Below are positions 5,415-6,111 of a stretch of 6,111 bases of DNA, one piece after another. Position 1 is the stretch's first letter; each line of letters starts with the position of its first letter. The notes under the pieces were generated by a model. It worked only from the letters and a program-made list of their open reading frames with translations. It did not search any database and had not been told where the DNA came from. A program made the translations under genes and the position numbers. The DNA lies in the NCBI GenBank assembly GCA_016210935.1, contig JACQTH010000267.1:1-6111 (forward strand). Direction: 5' to 3'. The stretch is from Acidobacteriota bacterium (GTDB taxonomy: Bacteria > Acidobacteriota > Vicinamibacteria > Vicinamibacterales > JACQTH01).

Positions 5415-6111
5415 ATGACGACGTTTCTTTCTTCGTGGCTGGCGGCTGTTTCGTCGTGGCTTCCGGCTTTAGCCGGAAGGCGAGCCGCGGATCTTCCGCC
5501 TAGAGGCGGAAGCCACGAGAACGGAAGCCAAGCAAGCCGGTTCAGACGTCGAGCCCTCGTGGCGCTCGCGACGGCGTTGTTCATCGTTCTACTGTCCGCG
5601 TCCGCATCGTTTGCGCAGCCTCCGGCGGCGCACGCGGGAGGCGAAGAGAGCCTGGTGCTGCCCGATCTCGGGCAGGTCGAGATGCTGGGACTCTCCGGCC
5701 GCACGCTGTTGATGCTCGGTCTGCTCGTGTGCGCCGCGGGCGCGCTTTTTGGGTTCGTGATCTTCAGGCAACTGAAGAAGCTGCCGGTCCATCGCTCGAT
5801 GCACGAGATCTCCGAGCTGATTTACGAGACCTGCAAGACGTACCTCATCCAGCAGGGCAAGTTTCTGCTGATTCTCGAGGCGTTCATCGCGGTCATCATC
5901 GTCCTGTATTTCGGCGTGCTGAGAGGGCTGGACGCGATCAAGGTGGCGATCATCCTGATCTTCAGCCTCATCGGCATCGGCGGCAGCTACGGCGTGGCCT
6001 GGTTCGGGATTCGCATCAACACGTTCGCGAACTCCCGCACGGCGTTCGCGAGTCTGCGTGGCGGCCCGTATCCGCTTCACGCGATCCCGCTCAAAGCCGG
6101 GATGAGCATCG
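5415..6111 (+). CDS. hppA: Ion-translocating membrane pyrophosphatase, N-terminal part (runs off window)
   Basis: HppA couples hydrolysis of pyrophosphate to H+ or Na+ pumping across the inner membrane. The frame is open from ATG 5415 to the window end: 232 codons plus one base, about a third of a ~700-residue family member. Residues 1-41 are low-complexity, and 15-35 are encoded by a palindromic repeat. RFRRRALVALATALFIVLLSASASFAQ (42-68) then resembles a signal peptide with possible cleavage near A67-Q68. Further helices are at about 96-117, 151-169 and 176-198. Family-typical text includes KKLPVH (121-126), ISELIYETCKTYLIQQGKF (132-150), GSYGVAWFGIRINTFANSRTAFASLRG (190-216) and IPLKAGMSI (224-232). 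The PPi-binding and pump motifs lie beyond the edge, so H+ versus Na+ specificity and K+ dependence cannot be judged. A later start at GTG 5559 would drop the repeat and keep the signal peptide, but it lacks a ribosome-binding site. Confidence 0.93.
   Translation, partial: MTTFLSSWLAAVSSWLPALAGRRAADLPPRGGSHENGSQASRFRRRALVALATALFIVLLSASASFAQPPAAHAGGEESLVLPDLGQVEMLGLSGRTLLMLGLLVCAAGALFGFVIFRQLKKLPVHRSMHEISELIYETCKTYLIQQGKFLLILEAFIAVIIVLYFGVLRGLDAIKVAIILIFSLIGIGGSYGVAWFGIRINTFANSRTAFASLRGGPYPLHAIPLKAGMSI
5454..5518. repeat. REP-like double-hairpin palindrome inside hppA
   Basis: Three stems abut exactly. Closing stem: TCGTGG (5454-5459) with CCACGA (5513-5518). Hairpin B: CTTCCGGC (5460-5467), loop TTTA, GCCGGAAG (5472-5479). 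Hairpin C: CTTCCGCC (5493-5500), loop TAGA, GGCGGAAG (5505-5512). A 13-nt linker joins B and C, so the whole forms a three-way junction. Alternatively TCGTGGCTTCCG (5454-5465) pairs with CGGAAGCCACGA (5507-5518) over 12 bp. A further GGAAGCCA (5523-5530) and a further TCGTGGCT (5433-5440) flank it. The architecture resembles REP/BIME-type dispersed repeats. The element has no in-frame stop in the hppA frame. Confidence 0.75.

Noticed and set aside
5589..6080. Minus-strand open frame of 163 codons at the right end
   Set aside because: The plus strand here encodes clear HppA family sequence in an open frame; the antisense frame is a shadow.

Overview
The window looks like chromosomal core DNA from a high-GC, didermic bacterium. 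My best guess is an acidobacterium, probably Vicinamibacteria-like. I base that on recalled protein style (YajC, the UPF/DUF502 protein, and the membrane pyrophosphatase start) and on the palindromic repeat near 5.46 kb. No search was possible, so the taxonomy is inference.

All genes are on the + strand. Bases 1-732 are the 3' two thirds of tgt (queuine tRNA-ribosyltransferase), cut by the window edge. It is followed by yajC (817-1170), secD (1176-2750) and secF (2754-3773). This is the classic tgt-yajC-secD-secF order, in which the accessory complex of the Sec translocon is encoded next to a tRNA-modification enzyme. The gaps within yajC-secD-secF are 5 and 3 nt, so these three are surely co-transcribed. 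A 154-nt gap (3774-3927) separates secF from uppP. It is almost entirely occupied by three back-to-back stem-loops, and the last one buries the uppP Shine-Dalgarno. uppP (3928-4734, undecaprenyl-diphosphate phosphatase) overlaps a DUF502 membrane-protein gene (4734-5375) through a TAATG stop/start. A consensus TATAAT lies over the DUF502 stop. After it comes hppA (5415 to beyond the window), an ion-pumping membrane pyrophosphatase whose reading frame is open to the right edge.

Functionally the window is about the inner membrane and envelope: protein export (YajC-SecD-SecF), lipid-carrier recycling for the cell wall (UppP), an uncharacterised membrane protein (DUF502) and ion-motive energy from pyrophosphate (HppA). 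The genes are ordinary housekeeping genes. The two unusual things are non-protein: (i) the compact three-hairpin element between secF and uppP, and (ii) a two-hairpin REP-like palindrome lying in frame inside the first 35 codons of hppA, ahead of its signal peptide. I see no CRISPR array, tRNA, rRNA, insertion sequence or defence system. No gene-free stretch exceeds 300 nt.
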